Shown piece after piece: positions 14,302-25,658 of a stretch of DNA of 64,000 nucleotides. The notes beneath the pieces are model-generated. The model was not told the origin of the DNA. It was given only the letters and a program-made list of their open reading frames with translations, and made no database searches. Source of the stretch: Pirellula sp. (lineage in GTDB: Bacteria > Planctomycetota > Planctomycetia > Pirellulales > Lacipirellulaceae). Where the stretch lies: positions 1 to 64,000 of the forward strand of contig PNKX01000019.1 of NCBI GenBank assembly GCA_013822725.1, given 5' to 3'. Every line of letters starts with the position of its first letter. Positions within the stretch are counted from its first letter, which is position 1. The position numbers were made by a program, and so were the translations under genes.

Positions 14302-15942
14302 ATGATCGAATACATTCCGACTTTGGCAGTTCTGGGGCTTAGCGCGGAGGCGACGTTTTGGCTTGCCGTCGGCGTCTTCTTGCTCGCCGGCGCATTCTTC
14401 TGCATGGTCATCTTGCTGAAGACCAACTACAAACGTTGCTCCAGCAACCAGGTGCTGGTGATCTTCGGCAAGACCTCCCAAGGCCAGGCCGCGAAGACCG
14501 TCCACGGCGGCGCCGCGTTCGTTGTGCCGCTCATCCAGGACTACCGCTACCTCAGCCTCGAGCCGATCCAGATCGAAATCCCGCTTCGTGGCGCCCTGTC
14601 AATTGAGAACATCCGCGTCAACGTGCCGAGCGTCTTCACGGTCGCCATTGGGACGCAGCCCGACGTGATGACCAACGCAGCGATTCGTTTGCTGGATCTG
14701 TCTGTGCAGGACATCCGCAAGCAGGCGGAAGAAATCATCTTCGGCCAGCTGCGGCAAGTAATTGCGTCGATGGGGATCGAGGACATCAACCGCAACCGCG
14801 ATACGTTCCTTGAGCATATTCAGAACTCGGTCGAGCCGGAGTTGAAGAAGATCGGCCTGGTGCTGATCAACGTCAATATCACCGACATCACCGACGAAAG
14901 CGGCTACATCGACGCCATCGGCAAGAAAGCGGCGTCGCAGGCGATTCAACAGGCTCGCGGCGACGTGGCCGATCAGGAAAAATTGGGCGAAGTCCGCGTC
15001 GCTGACGCCGATCGTGAGAAGGCGATTCAGGTTGCTAGCGCCACCAAGCTGAAGGAAATCGGCACTCGCGAGGCGCAGCGCGAGCAAGCGGTGCGGTTGG
15101 CGGAGCTCGTCAAGGAACAGACGATCGGCGAGCAGACCGCAGCGTATCAAAGCGAAATGCAGGTTAAGGAAGCCGAGCAGTTGATGCGTATTTCGGTGGC
15201 CGAGGCCAACGCCAAGGCGGTCGACGGCGAAAACCTGTCCGAGGCCAAAATTGCCGCCTCGCAAGCGACGCTGTTGGTGCAAAAGGCCGAGGCGTATCAA
15301 AAGGGCGAGGTGCGCAAGCGCGAGGCGGAAGCCGCCGTCGCGGAAGCGCAGCATCGTGCCATGGCCAAAGCCGCCGTCGCGAACGCCGAGCGCGTTGAAG
15401 CGGAAGAGCGGGCGAAGTTCGAAGCTCCGGCCAAGGCTCAGAAGGCCCGCATCCTCGTCGACGCCGCGGCCGAGGCCGACAAGCGCCGATTGGAAGCCGA
15501 GGGCGAGGCGGCGGCGATTTACGCGAAGCTCGAAGCCGAGGCCCGCGGCCAGTACGAAATTCTCGCCAAGAAGGGCGAGGGCCTCAAGCAGATCGTCGAA
15601 GCGTGCGGCGGCGCCAAGGAAGCCTTCCAGTTGATGATGCTCGAGCATCTCGACAAGCTCGCCGAGTCGAGCGCCAAGGCGATCAGCAACATCAAATTCG
15701 ACAAGATCGTCGTGTGGGAAAACGGCGGCGGCGCCAACGGGCGTTCGAGCACGGCCGACTTCCTCCACAAAATGGCCGGCACGCTGCCGCCGATGATGCA
15801 GGTGATGCGCGACATCGGCGGGGTTGATATCCCGGAGAGCCTGGCGCGGTTGGTGGGCGAAGATCCGGTCCCCACGCCCGCAGCTGCGGCAGGCGATCGC
15901 GTCAAAGCCGAAGAAAACGGCGCGGCGCCAACGCGGAGCTAA
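14302..15942 (+). CDS. Flotillin family protein (YqiK/FloT type)
   Basis: A 546-residue SPFH/band-7 protein that scaffolds functional membrane microdomains. The start at 14302 has AGAAGGT 8 bases upstream. An N-terminal membrane helix (about residues 14-40) is followed by the SPFH domain (about 45-210; NQVLVIFGK and FVVPLIQDYRYLSLEPIQIEI). Then comes a long Ala/Glu/Lys-rich coiled-coil flotillin region (about 215-425) with repeated EAE and KAE patterns. The C-terminal segment includes LDKLAESSAKAISNIKFDKIVVWENGG, typical of flotillins. It lies 142 bases after the NfeD-like gene, with which it probably acts. Confidence 0.88.
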   Translation: MIEYIPTLAVLGLSAEATFWLAVGVFLLAGAFFCMVILLKTNYKRCSSNQVLVIFGKTSQGQAAKTVHGGAAFVVPLIQDYRYLSLEPIQIEIPLRGALSIENIRVNVPSVFTVAIGTQPDVMTNAAIRLLDLSVQDIRKQAEEIIFGQLRQVIASMGIEDINRNRDTFLEHIQNSVEPELKKIGLVLINVNITDITDESGYIDAIGKKAASQAIQQARGDVADQEKLGEVRVADADREKAIQVASATKLKEIGTREAQREQAVRLAELVKEQTIGEQTAAYQSEMQVKEAEQLMRISVAEANAKAVDGENLSEAKIAASQATLLVQKAEAYQKGEVRKREAEAAVAEAQHRAMAKAAVANAERVEAEERAKFEAPAKAQKARILVDAAAEADKRRLEAEGEAAAIYAKLEAEARGQYEILAKKGEGLKQIVEACGGAKEAFQLMMLEHLDKLAESSAKAISNIKFDKIVVWENGGGANGRSSTADFLHKMAGTLPPMMQVMRDIGGVDIPESLARLVGEDPVPTPAAAAGDRVKAEENGAAPTRS

Positions 15943-15944
15943 AG

Positions 15945-16063
15945 CAGCCGCGGGTCAACGACCTGCCGGAGCGGTGTGAAAGGACGCCGCCCCGTGGTCA
16001 GTCGATTTGCACCAACGTGGTGTGTACGCCGCTCCGGCCGGTCGTTGACCGGCGGCTACTGCT
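15945..16063. repeat. R2 inverted-repeat element, complete copy
   Basis: GCAGCCGCGGGTCAACGACC at the left and GGTCGTTGACCGGCGGCTAC at the right form complementary ends of a segment of about 119 bases. It lies between the convergent flotillin and TPR genes. Single arms of this family recur at 26964, 34989 and 41611. Confidence 0.75.
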
Positions 16064-16079
16064 GCGAGGGCACCCGCTG

Positions 16080-16427
16080 CTAGTGTCGATGCTGCCCCAT
16101 CATGCGGCTCCGCTCCATCGCGTCTTCGGCGAGGCGGATGTAACCCATCTCGTTCGTGCCGGCGTAGGCCCGCTGATAGGTCACGCTCAGGGCGGTGAAG
16201 CTGAACGGGTCGCCCGGCTCGAGTTCCGTCACGCGAACGGCGTGCTTGATCGCCTCTTCGTGCCGGCCGAGTCGCTGCAGCACGACCGCGAGGGCGGAGT
16301 GAGCCAGGGCGTACGAATCGTTCGCCGCGACGGCCTGTTCCAGCTTGACGACCGCTTCGTCGAGCTTGCCTTCCGCCTTTAATTTGTCGGCTTCGTCATA
16401 AAGTTTTACTACGTCTGACATGGTCAT
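16080..16427 (-). CDS. Small tetratricopeptide-repeat protein
   Basis: A 115-residue, mostly helical protein with about two and a half TPR units (KLDEAVVKLEQAVAANDSYALAHSALAVVLQRLGRHEEAIKHAVRVTELEPGDPFSFTAL, read here as consecutive units). No signal peptide or membrane segment is present, so it is probably cytosolic and mediates protein contacts. The tail is Met- and His-rich (RSRMMGQHRH). A second ATG two codons in is an alternative start; neither has a clear Shine-Dalgarno. The gene is convergent with the flotillin gene. Confidence 0.7.
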   Translation of the reverse strand: MTMSDVVKLYDEADKLKAEGKLDEAVVKLEQAVAANDSYALAHSALAVVLQRLGRHEEAIKHAVRVTELEPGDPFSFTALSVTYQRAYAGTNEMGYIRLAEDAMERSRMMGQHRH

Positions 16428-16839
16428 TTGCTGCTGGAGACAATGAGGTCGTGAGGTGCGGTCGACCGCAATGAAATACGAAGTAGCCGCAAAGCTAGCT
16501 CTCTTTTACGACAGTCATTGTACCGTGGGGAGCGCCGGTGATCCCAGGGGCACATGCCATTACTCGTAACAGTTAAAGCACTTGCGATAAAGATTACCCC
16601 CATTCGGGGGGCCGCGGGCCTGTGGCGCCAGCATCTGCCTACGCGTCGCGCGGATCAACAGCCGTGAATCGTGGGCTAAACGCTAAGCCCGCACAAACGG
16701 AACGACCGATATAAGCGCTAGCGGCTGAGTCCCGATCGAACTCGCTGCGCCGGCGCCCGACGACCTGCCGCCCCGCAATCGTCGCCACGTCGCCGACTTA
16801 CCCTCAATGCACACGGCACAAACTGAGGACCCACTCGTG
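16428..16839. other. Divergent intergenic region between TPR gene and lpxA
   Basis: About 410 bases between divergent genes, so both promoters should be here. A short hairpin (CCCCCATTCGGGGG near 16599) was seen, but nothing that could be assigned to an RNA gene or a repeat family. No convincing -35/-10 pair was found. Confidence 0.4.
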
Positions 16840-17703
16840 ATGATTCATCCCACCGCCATCGTCAGTCCTCGGGCCGTCGTTCATTCCAGCGTCGAGATTG
16901 GGCCGTTCTCGGTCGTAGAGGCGGACGCGGTGATCGGCCAGGGGTGTAAGCTAGCGGGGCGAACGACGATCAAGGGGCATACGATTCTCGGTCGCGAGGT
17001 CGTCGTCGGCGAGGGCGCGGTTTTGGGCGGCCTGCCGCAGCATATCAGCCCGCCGGAACGGCCGGGTCGCGTGATCGTCGGCGAGCGGACGGTGATCCGC
17101 GAGAATGTCACCATTCATCGGGCGATGGCGACCGAAGGCGAAACCCGCGTCGGCAGCGACTGCCTGATGATGGCCGGCAGTCACGCGGCGCACGACGTGC
17201 GCGTCGGCAACCGCGTGATTATTACGAACAATGTTCTGCTGGGCGGGCATGTGCAGGTCGGCGACCGGGCGGTGCTCGGCGGCGCCGCGGCGGTCCACCA
17301 GTTTTGCCGCATTGGCCGACTGGCGATGATCGGCGCCTGCGCGAAGGTCGTCCAAGACGTCCCGCCGTTCGTGCTGACCGACGGCGAGATGGCGATGGTG
17401 GTCGGTCTGAACAAGGTTGGCCTGCGTCGCTCAGGGATGACCCGTGAGGAAATCGACGAACTGAAGGCCGCCTACCGCGTGATTTACCGGCAGGGGATGC
17501 TGTTCGACGAAATGTTGGCCGCGCTGACGGCGAGTTACACCGTGGGGCCGGCGGCGGAGTTCGGCGAGTTCTTCCGCAGCGGCAAGCGGGGCTTCGTCCA
17601 AGAACGGCGGAGCCCGCCGAAGGCGGCGATTCGCATTCACTCGGCCGCGGACGACCTCGAAGACGAAGAGTCGTCTACCAAACTTAATCGCAAAGCGGGT
17701 TAA
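16840..17703 (+). CDS. lpxA: Acyl-ACP--UDP-N-acetylglucosamine O-acyltransferase LpxA
   Basis: First enzyme of lipid A synthesis; transfers a 3-hydroxyacyl chain from ACP to UDP-GlcNAc in the cytoplasm. The start at 16840 (MIHPTAIVSPRAVV) is chosen because it matches the family N-terminus and has TGAGGA about 10 bases upstream; the frame extends 11 codons further. It has left-handed beta-helix hexapeptide repeats throughout residues 1-180, and MAGSHAAHDVRVG contains the conserved catalytic His. The C-terminal helical domain (GMTREEIDELKAAYRVIYRQG) is characteristic. At 287 residues it is slightly longer than E. coli LpxA. Its presence implies lipid A. lpxD and fabZ neighbours are absent here. 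Confidence 0.9.
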   Translation: MIHPTAIVSPRAVVHSSVEIGPFSVVEADAVIGQGCKLAGRTTIKGHTILGREVVVGEGAVLGGLPQHISPPERPGRVIVGERTVIRENVTIHRAMATEGETRVGSDCLMMAGSHAAHDVRVGNRVIITNNVLLGGHVQVGDRAVLGGAAAVHQFCRIGRLAMIGACAKVVQDVPPFVLTDGEMAMVVGLNKVGLRRSGMTREEIDELKAAYRVIYRQGMLFDEMLAALTASYTVGPAAEFGEFFRSGKRGFVQERRSPPKAAIRIHSAADDLEDEESSTKLNRKAG

Positions 17704-17727
17704 GCTTTCGACGCCGATAAAAAAATA

Positions 17728-17830
17728 GACAGGATTACAGGATCTAGCGGATCGACACGATTCTTCGGAGAGAGCGAAAAGCCTCCGCGAAAGATATCTT
17801 GTCGATCCTTTTGATCCTGTAATCCTGTCA
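17728..17830. repeat. R4 inverted-repeat element, copy 1
   Basis: GACAGGATTACAGGATC at the left and GATCCTGTAATCCTGTC at the right, about 70 bases apart. It lies between convergent lpxA and ppdK. A second copy is at 56378. Confidence 0.8.
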
Positions 17831-17868
17831 AACGTTAATCGACGCTGATTATTAGGTCAGCGTGACGC

Positions 17869-20538
<2,670 letters not shown>

Positions 20539-21255
20539 CGTTGTTAGTTACCCTGTGAGATCGTTGAAACGTTGAATTGAATGCCGAGGCCCGACGGGCG
20601 TCGCCGCGGCAACCGACATGGGCTGCGGGCTAGTTCGGCACGGCGGAATGTACGGTGTCGTCATCCCCCGAGGACGACGTTGAGTTTTCAGCAACGGGCC
20701 CGCTTTTCCAGGGGATTCCGCCGAGTGAAAACAAGCCCTACAAGCTAGCCCTGGGGGTGGGGAGCGTCAAGGCGGCGGCGGGGCTGGGAGAGTCTCAAGA
20801 TCCGCCAGGCGCGGCAGCCCGTTCGGAATCGTTCATCTTCCGGGTTGCTTTTGACCGCGCCGTTTTATATAGTGGACGGGTGTTCATATTCGCCTGTTTC
20901 AGGCCGCTGATGCGCTGGCCAGCTGTCGCTGACTGTTGGATCCGGCATCGTCATGGTACGCATTTAGACTTAGAGGCTCTTGTGAATGCTTACGGGACTG
21001 GACTGTGGGGCGAGAGTGGCCAGTGTTTGCTTGTTCCCGGACAATGAGCGTCCAATCGAATTGTGTCGCGACATTTGTCGCCTGGTGTCGTGATTCTAAC
21101 CCCATTGATTTCAAGGGATTTCGCTTCCTGTCGCCAAAAATCGATCACGCGACAGATAGCGGCAAACGCCCCCTTCACGAGCCTTCGGCGTCGCAGGGTA
21201 GTCGGCGTGGTAGAATTGGAACTGAGGCGTTGGACCTGCCCGAGGTTGCTACATC
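20539..21255. other. Long non-coding stretch upstream of ppdK
   Basis: About 715 bases between divergent ppdK and the Uma2 gene. Several ORFs of 60-130 codons exist, but none has a ribosome-binding site or family resemblance. The sequence around 21063-21160 repeats TGTCGC/GCGACA words, including the palindrome TGTCGCGACA (21063-21072). A TTGACC word (20851) and TATATA (20866) are too close together for a standard promoter. It may hold a decayed gene. Confidence 0.4.
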
Positions 21256-21825
21256 ATGTCGATTGCCCGTACCCACCATCGATTCTCGCTCGCCGATTAC
21301 GAGCAGATGATTGATTTGGGCATTCTCAATGAGAATGACCGCGTGGAACTGATTCGCGGGGAGATTATCGAAAAGATGTCGATTGGCGAATTGCATGCGG
21401 CGTGCGTGCGGAAGCTGACTCAGCTGTTTGGGGTGCGGTTCGCCGCCCGGGCAGTCGTGAGCGTTCAGAATCCCGTCCGTTTGACCGACAGCGAACCCGA
21501 ACCAGACGTTTCGCTACTCGCTGTGCGCGAAGACTACTACGCCACGGCTCATCCCGAACCGCGTGATGTGCTACTGCTGGTGGAGGTAGCCGACGCGTCA
21601 ATCGACTTTGATCGCGAGGTCAAACGAGAGATTTACGCGGAGAACGGCGTCGCTGAGTTCTGGATTCTCAATCTCGTCGATCGCACATTGGAGGTTTACC
21701 GCCAACCGCAGCCGACGGGGCGGTATGCGGATGCTCGAGTGCTTTCGGCTGACGAGTGGGTGGAGTTGGAGCGTCTGCCGGGAGAGACATTCGTCGTAAG
21801 TGAGCTATTTCCCATCGTGAAATGA
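21256..21825 (+). CDS. Uma2 family (DUF820) PD-(D/E)XK nuclease-fold protein
   Basis: A 189-residue protein with the Uma2 layout: FSLADYEQMIDLGIL and DRVELIRGEIIEKMSIG near the N-terminus; EPEPDVSLL with the conserved Asp; VLLLVEVADAS with the conserved Glu; and FDREVKREIYAENGVAEFWILNL with the catalytic Lys region. The fold is that of restriction-type endonucleases, but the cellular role of the family is not established. It is a solitary gene in an accessory-looking stretch. Uma2 genes are abundant in planctomycetes and cyanobacteria. No partner antitoxin or methyltransferase is adjacent. Confidence 0.85.
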   Translation: MSIARTHHRFSLADYEQMIDLGILNENDRVELIRGEIIEKMSIGELHAACVRKLTQLFGVRFAARAVVSVQNPVRLTDSEPEPDVSLLAVREDYYATAHPEPRDVLLLVEVADASIDFDREVKREIYAENGVAEFWILNLVDRTLEVYRQPQPTGRYADARVLSADEWVELERLPGETFVVSELFPIVK

Positions 21826-21911
21826 TAGCTCGCGAGAGTGAAACGCTTCTGGAACTTTGGCAGGAGCTGTGAGCCCGTAGCGTATCGGACCGCAATGACG
21901 GAGGCGGCCGT

Positions 21912-22502
21912 TCAGCCATCGGGGTCGTCGAGAAGAGCTTGGAGTCGGGCGCCGAGTTCCGCTTGGAACCGTGCGGTCCACGTAGCGTCGATGAGGCCGA
22001 CGTCGATCATGTCTCTTACGTCGACTCTCGCGTTAACGCGGTGATCAATCAACAACATTTCAACCAAGGGCTGGAGGCTGAGGACTCTGGCAGCTCCGAA
22101 GTTAACGAACTCGATGAGCGATGGCGTTATTGCTAAGTCGGACTCGCGGAGGTATTCGCCGGCAAATACGACTCGCAGAGCATGTCGGCTGCTAGGTTGG
22201 GAGCCTTCAACGAAGATCAGGTGATGCCCGCTAGCTTGCGCATCAAACCCGGCAGTTGAGAGAGCCGACTTGAGCCGCATCTGGTCACTGCGGTGCGCCA
22301 AAAAATCGATGTCGTTGGTGAAGCGCGTTGCTGACTCGTCTACGCTCGCGATCCAAGCTAGTACCGCACTGCTGCCTACAATCGCGTACTGAAGCCTTTC
22401 CGCATTGAGTGCATTGGTCGCTCTCGCCAGGCGATCTCTAACTCGATCGACCGCCCTGACCATTCTGTCTAGACCTGAGTCGTCGAATGAGGGGGCTGGC
22501 AT
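21912..22502 (-). CDS. Nucleotidyltransferase-fold protein (AbiEii-like)
   Basis: A 196-residue protein. After an N-terminal helix it shows the minimal nucleotidyltransferase core: YAIVGSSAVLAWIAS (the G-S helix motif) and, about 15 residues later, TNDIDFLAHRS with the DxD-like metal site. The following strand pattern (HLIFVEGSQ and LRVVFAG) fits a nucleotidyltransferase as in AbiEii-type toxins and related proteins. It lacks the long C-terminal region of full AbiEii toxins. No AbiEi antitoxin is next to it, so it may be an orphan. It is convergent with the Uma2 gene. Confidence 0.6.
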   Translation of the reverse strand: MPAPSFDDSGLDRMVRAVDRVRDRLARATNALNAERLQYAIVGSSAVLAWIASVDESATRFTNDIDFLAHRSDQMRLKSALSTAGFDAQASGHHLIFVEGSQPSSRHALRVVFAGEYLRESDLAITPSLIEFVNFGAARVLSLQPLVEMLLIDHRVNARVDVRDMIDVGLIDATWTARFQAELGARLQALLDDPDG

Positions 22503-22584
22503 TATTGCGCCTGCGAAGACGCGCGCCGGGGGCGGGACGCCCCGGCTCGCTGAGGATTACATTGCAATTCTACCACGGCGCAAC

Positions 22585-22624
22585 AAAAAAGGCGGCCCGA
22601 CTCGCAGTTGCGAATCGGGCCGCC
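22585..22624 (-). terminator. Intrinsic terminator of the YTV-repeat gene
   Basis: On the minus strand a 16-bp GC-rich stem (22609-22624 with 22591-22606, one G-T wobble) is followed by six T residues (22590-22585). It lies about 70 bases beyond the stop codon. Confidence 0.8.
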
Positions 22625-22693
22625 CCGAACCGTCATTGACCAAGCCTCATCTATCGACTCAGGGTTTCCCCTCTGAGTCTTCCATTACTCAGC

Positions 22694-24424
22694 TCAGTTG
22701 CAGCAGCTGTCGGCCACGCCGCAGGTCGGCTCTTCAGCACAACCGCAGCTCGGCTCGCAAGCGACGCAGACCGGAACTTGCTTGCAGATGATCTTCGGGC
22801 AGCAGATCGTCTTGGTGTAGCACTCGGTGCGGGGGACGCACTTCATGACCTTGATCGTCTTCTGCTCGCAGACCGGCTTGCACACCGTGTAGCAGACGGT
22901 CTTCGAGCGTTGCTCGGGGACCATCTTGCAGACTTGGTAGGTGCAGGTCTTCTGCTCAGGAACCATGTGGCAGACCTTGTATTCGCAGGTCTTCTGTTCC
23001 GGAACCATCTTGCAGACCTTGTAGCAGACGGTCTTCGAGTGTTGCTCGGGGACCATCTTGCAGACTTGGTAATTGCACGAACGGGTTTCGGCAACCATCT
23101 TGCAGACCTTGTACTCGCAGGTCCGTTGCTCTGGCACCATGTGGCAGACCTTGTACTCGCAGGTCTTCTGCTCAGGCACCATGTGGCAAACCTGGTAGTT
23201 GCAGGTCTTGGTCTCAGCAACCATCTTGCAGACCTTGTAGCAGACGGTCTTCGAGCGTTGCTCGGGGACCATCTTGCAAACTTGGTAGTTGCAAGTCTTG
23301 GTTTCGGGGACCATGTGGCAAACCTTGTACTCGCAGGTCTTGGTCTCGGGGACCATCGTGCAGACCTTGTAGCACTCGGTGCGGGTGCGGCATTCGCAGA
23401 CCGTCTTGCAGCAGTTGATCGTCTTCTCGATGCAGCAAGGAACCCAAACGCGCTTGCAGCACTTGATCGGCGGGCCTTGGCAGGTCAGCGTCACGCACGG
23501 ACCGGGCTTGTAGACGCACTTGCAGAGGCAAGCGTCCCACTCGAACGTTCCGACGCTGGCGACCGTCTTCTTGCAGACAGGACGCTGGACTTCGTAGGTT
23601 TGCGTCGTCCAGTTGCCGCTCTTCACCTGGATCGTCTTGGTGTAGGGGACCTTCACCGCGACTTGGTACTGCACTTCACGCTGACGGGTTTCCCACACTG
23701 GCTTGCAGACCGTGTAGCAACGCGTCTTGGTTTCCCACACTGGCTTGCAGACCGTGTAGCAGCGGGTCTTGGTTTCCCAAACCGGCTTGCAGACGGTGTA
23801 GCAAACTTCCTTCTGGTGCGTTTCCCAGACCGGCTTGCACACGGTGTAGCAGCGGGTCTTGGTTTCCCAGACCGGCTTGCACACGGTGTAGCAGCGGGTC
23901 TTGGTTTCCCAGACCGGCTTGCACACGGTGTAGCAGCGGGTCTTGGTTTCCCAAACCGGCTTGCACACGGTGTAGCAGCGAGTCTTGGTTTCCCAAACTG
24001 GCTTGCAGACGGTGTAGCAAACTTCCTTCGAGTGCGTTTCCCACACTGGCTTGCAGACCGTGTAGCAACGCGTCTTCGTTTCCCACACCGGCTTGCAGAC
24101 GGTGTAGCAGCGAGTCTTGGTCTCGTACACCGGCTTGCAGACCGTGTAGCAGACCTCTTTCTGGCACGTCTCGGGAACCATCCGAGTGACGTTGATCACT
24201 TTGTCTTCGCAGACCCGGTCGTAGACCGTCCGCGTGCAAGTGATCTCTTTCTGTTCGTAGACCTTGCACCGCACTGTTTTGTAAACAGTGTGGCAGTCTT
24301 GTTGGTGGCTACACGGGACAACCCCGTTGTAGCGAGCAACGCCGCAGTACCCCGCCCACGCTGGCGATGCCAGCAGGGCTAAGGCGAAGACTGCGAGCGT
24401 CGTCTCACGCATGTTCGCTCTCAT
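22694..24424 (-). CDS. Secreted Cys-rich YTV-repeat protein
   Basis: A 576-residue exported protein. The start has GGGAGG 7 bases upstream; the signal peptide ends near SPAWAG (about residue 24). Two repeat arrays follow. The first has eleven units of about 14 residues with core CYTVCKPVWETKTR, some ending ETHSKEV or ETHQKEV. A Cys-rich, non-repeat middle (YKPGPCVTLTCQGPPIKCC) separates it from about eleven units of CEYKVCHMVPEQKT type. A final CYTVCKPV unit and a Cys-rich tail close it. Nearly every unit has two Cys, suggesting extensive disulfide cross-linking. The motif corresponds to the YTV-type repeat reported for planctomycete cell-wall proteins; a structural envelope role is inferred. 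It is monocistronic. Confidence 0.85.
   Translation of the reverse strand: MRANMRETTLAVFALALLASPAWAGYCGVARYNGVVPCSHQQDCHTVYKTVRCKVYEQKEITCTRTVYDRVCEDKVINVTRMVPETCQKEVCYTVCKPVYETKTRCYTVCKPVWETKTRCYTVCKPVWETHSKEVCYTVCKPVWETKTRCYTVCKPVWETKTRCYTVCKPVWETKTRCYTVCKPVWETKTRCYTVCKPVWETHQKEVCYTVCKPVWETKTRCYTVCKPVWETKTRCYTVCKPVWETRQREVQYQVAVKVPYTKTIQVKSGNWTTQTYEVQRPVCKKTVASVGTFEWDACLCKCVYKPGPCVTLTCQGPPIKCCKRVWVPCCIEKTINCCKTVCECRTRTECYKVCTMVPETKTCEYKVCHMVPETKTCNYQVCKMVPEQRSKTVCYKVCKMVAETKTCNYQVCHMVPEQKTCEYKVCHMVPEQRTCEYKVCKMVAETRSCNYQVCKMVPEQHSKTVCYKVCKMVPEQKTCEYKVCHMVPEQKTCTYQVCKMVPEQRSKTVCYTVCKPVCEQKTIKVMKCVPRTECYTKTICCPKIICKQVPVCVACEPSCGCAEEPTCGVADSCCN
22860..24160 (-). repeat. Tandem 42-base coding repeats in the YTV gene
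   Basis: DNA-level near-identical units of about 42 bases (14 codons), with some 48-51 base variants, in two arrays (about 22860-23390 and 23690-24160). On the plus strand the words ACCGGCTTGCA and GTGTAGCAGCGGGTCTTGG recur. Such arrays can expand and contract by slippage or recombination. Confidence 0.85.
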
Positions 24425-24960
24425 TCCTTTGCCTCCCTTACCTGTGAGTCGACAGAGACTCGTGTGTAAAACTAGACGGTTTGGTCAAGACGGAACGCTT
24501 TCCCGTCCCCAATAGATTCGGAAGTTACAGCCTTCCCTCCTTAGCCAGATCGCGTCAGTTTCGCATGACACGCAGGTTCCTCAGGCCATCCAATCGATAC
24601 CACCCGCCTGGTTGACTTTGCCCTGTCAGAAAACTCGACGGCGCGTCGTGCGGATGCGCGAAGAGATCGGGTTGGGGCGGAGAAGCGCGATCAACTCAAG
24701 ATGCGCGCTTGCGGCGCCGGTGGGCGTTGTGACGGTCGATCGAGCGCGTCGCGCCGGAGAGGCTCCAAATTGGCGCTGCAACGGGGCGGTTTGAGTCGCA
24801 AGTTGTTAGCAGGGTTGACGATCCGCCCGCGATGGCGCCTTGCACTTCGCTTGCTGGCACACGGGAGTTGGTCTAGAGTGAGTTGCCGAGGCGGCCTGAT
24901 CGTTTTTCGGCCTCCAGAACGCCTGCCCCAGGTCTTCCTTCCCGCCGTGAGCCGCCAGGC
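24425..24960. other. Divergent intergenic region between YTV gene and rex
   Basis: About 535 bases holding the promoters of two divergent genes. TTGCTG-N17-TAGAGT (24851-24879) is a weak candidate for rex. A TTGACC word (minus strand, 24488-24483) has no matching -10. The rex frame is open back to 24883, but this extension is Arg/Pro-rich and unlike the family. No RNA gene was recognised. Confidence 0.4.
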
Positions 24961-25650
24961 ATGAGCTCGTCGAAGCCGCCGACTTCTCGTTCGGAATCTG
25001 GTCGTTCGGAATCGGGCTCCGTTCCCGCCGCGGTCGTCAACCGGCTGAGTCTCTACCTCCGAGAGCTCCAGCATCTCGTCGCCGAGGGGATCCAAACCAC
25101 CAGCAGCAGCCAGTTGGGCGAGCGGCTCGGGTTCAGCGACGCCCAGGTGCGGAAAGATCTGGCCCACTTCGGCGCCTTCGGCCACCCGGGCGTGGGATAT
25201 CGCTGCGACGAACTCATCAGCGAGATCCGCCGGATTCTGGGGACCGACCGCGTCTGGACCGTCGCCCTGGTGGGGGTCGGCAACTTGGGCCGTGCCCTCC
25301 TGGGCTACAAAGGATTTGAATCGCAGGGATTTCGCGTGGCGGCGGCGTTCGACTCCGACCCGGCGAAGGTGGGGAGCCACGTCGAGGGAATCGAGATTCG
25401 GCCGATTGAAGAAATCAGCCAGGTGGTCGCTCAAGCCGCGATCGACCTGGGAATGGTCGCCGTGCCGGCGGCGTTCGCCCAAGCGGCGGCCGACGTGCTG
25501 GTGGCCGCGGGCGTGCGGGGGATCGTGAACTTTGCTCCCGTCTCGCTGGCCCTTCCTGAAGGAGTGAGCCAGGTGGGGGTCGATTTGGCTCGCGAACTGG
25601 AGCAGGTTTCGTTCGCGGTGGCGAGTCGCCTGCGGGCGGAGGGGGCATGA
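24961..25650 (+). CDS. rex: Redox-sensing transcriptional repressor Rex
   Basis: Homodimeric repressor that senses the NADH/NAD+ ratio. From the ATG at 24961 it is 229 residues, close to the family length. An N-terminal winged helix (residues 20-85) contains SSSQLGERLGFSDAQVRKDLAHFGAFGHPGVGY, with the strongly conserved VRKDL recognition helix. A Rossmann domain follows (VALVGVGNLGRALLGYKGF near 105), then IDLGMVAVPAAFAQAAADVLVAAGVRGIVNFAPV, typical of Rex. A short Ser-rich N-terminal extension is unusual. No Rex operator (TTGTGAANNNNTTCACAA-like) was seen in the window, so its regulon lies elsewhere. Confidence 0.93.
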   Translation: MSSSKPPTSRSESGRSESGSVPAAVVNRLSLYLRELQHLVAEGIQTTSSSQLGERLGFSDAQVRKDLAHFGAFGHPGVGYRCDELISEIRRILGTDRVWTVALVGVGNLGRALLGYKGFESQGFRVAAAFDSDPAKVGSHVEGIEIRPIEEISQVVAQAAIDLGMVAVPAAFAQAAADVLVAAGVRGIVNFAPVSLALPEGVSQVGVDLARELEQVSFAVASRLRAEGA

Positions 25651-25658
25651 GGAGCGAC

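Noticed and set aside
20655..21047. 130-codon plus-strand ORF upstream of the Uma2 gene
   Set aside because: No family resemblance, no ribosome-binding site, irregular composition. Probably chance in GC-rich DNA.
21256..22502. Uma2 nuclease plus nucleotidyltransferase as a defence system
   Set aside because: The genes are convergent, not an operon, and no other defence gene is nearby. Uma2 and stray nucleotidyltransferases are common singletons in planctomycetes.
22860..24160. Direct repeats considered as a CRISPR array
   Set aside because: The units are contiguous 42-base coding repeats without unique spacers, in frame with a secreted protein.
22778..24382. 534-codon plus-strand ORF opposite the YTV gene
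   Set aside because: Antisense read of the repeat arrays (ADLVLAGLLLRHH-type repeats). The minus-strand frame has the signal peptide, Shine-Dalgarno and terminator.
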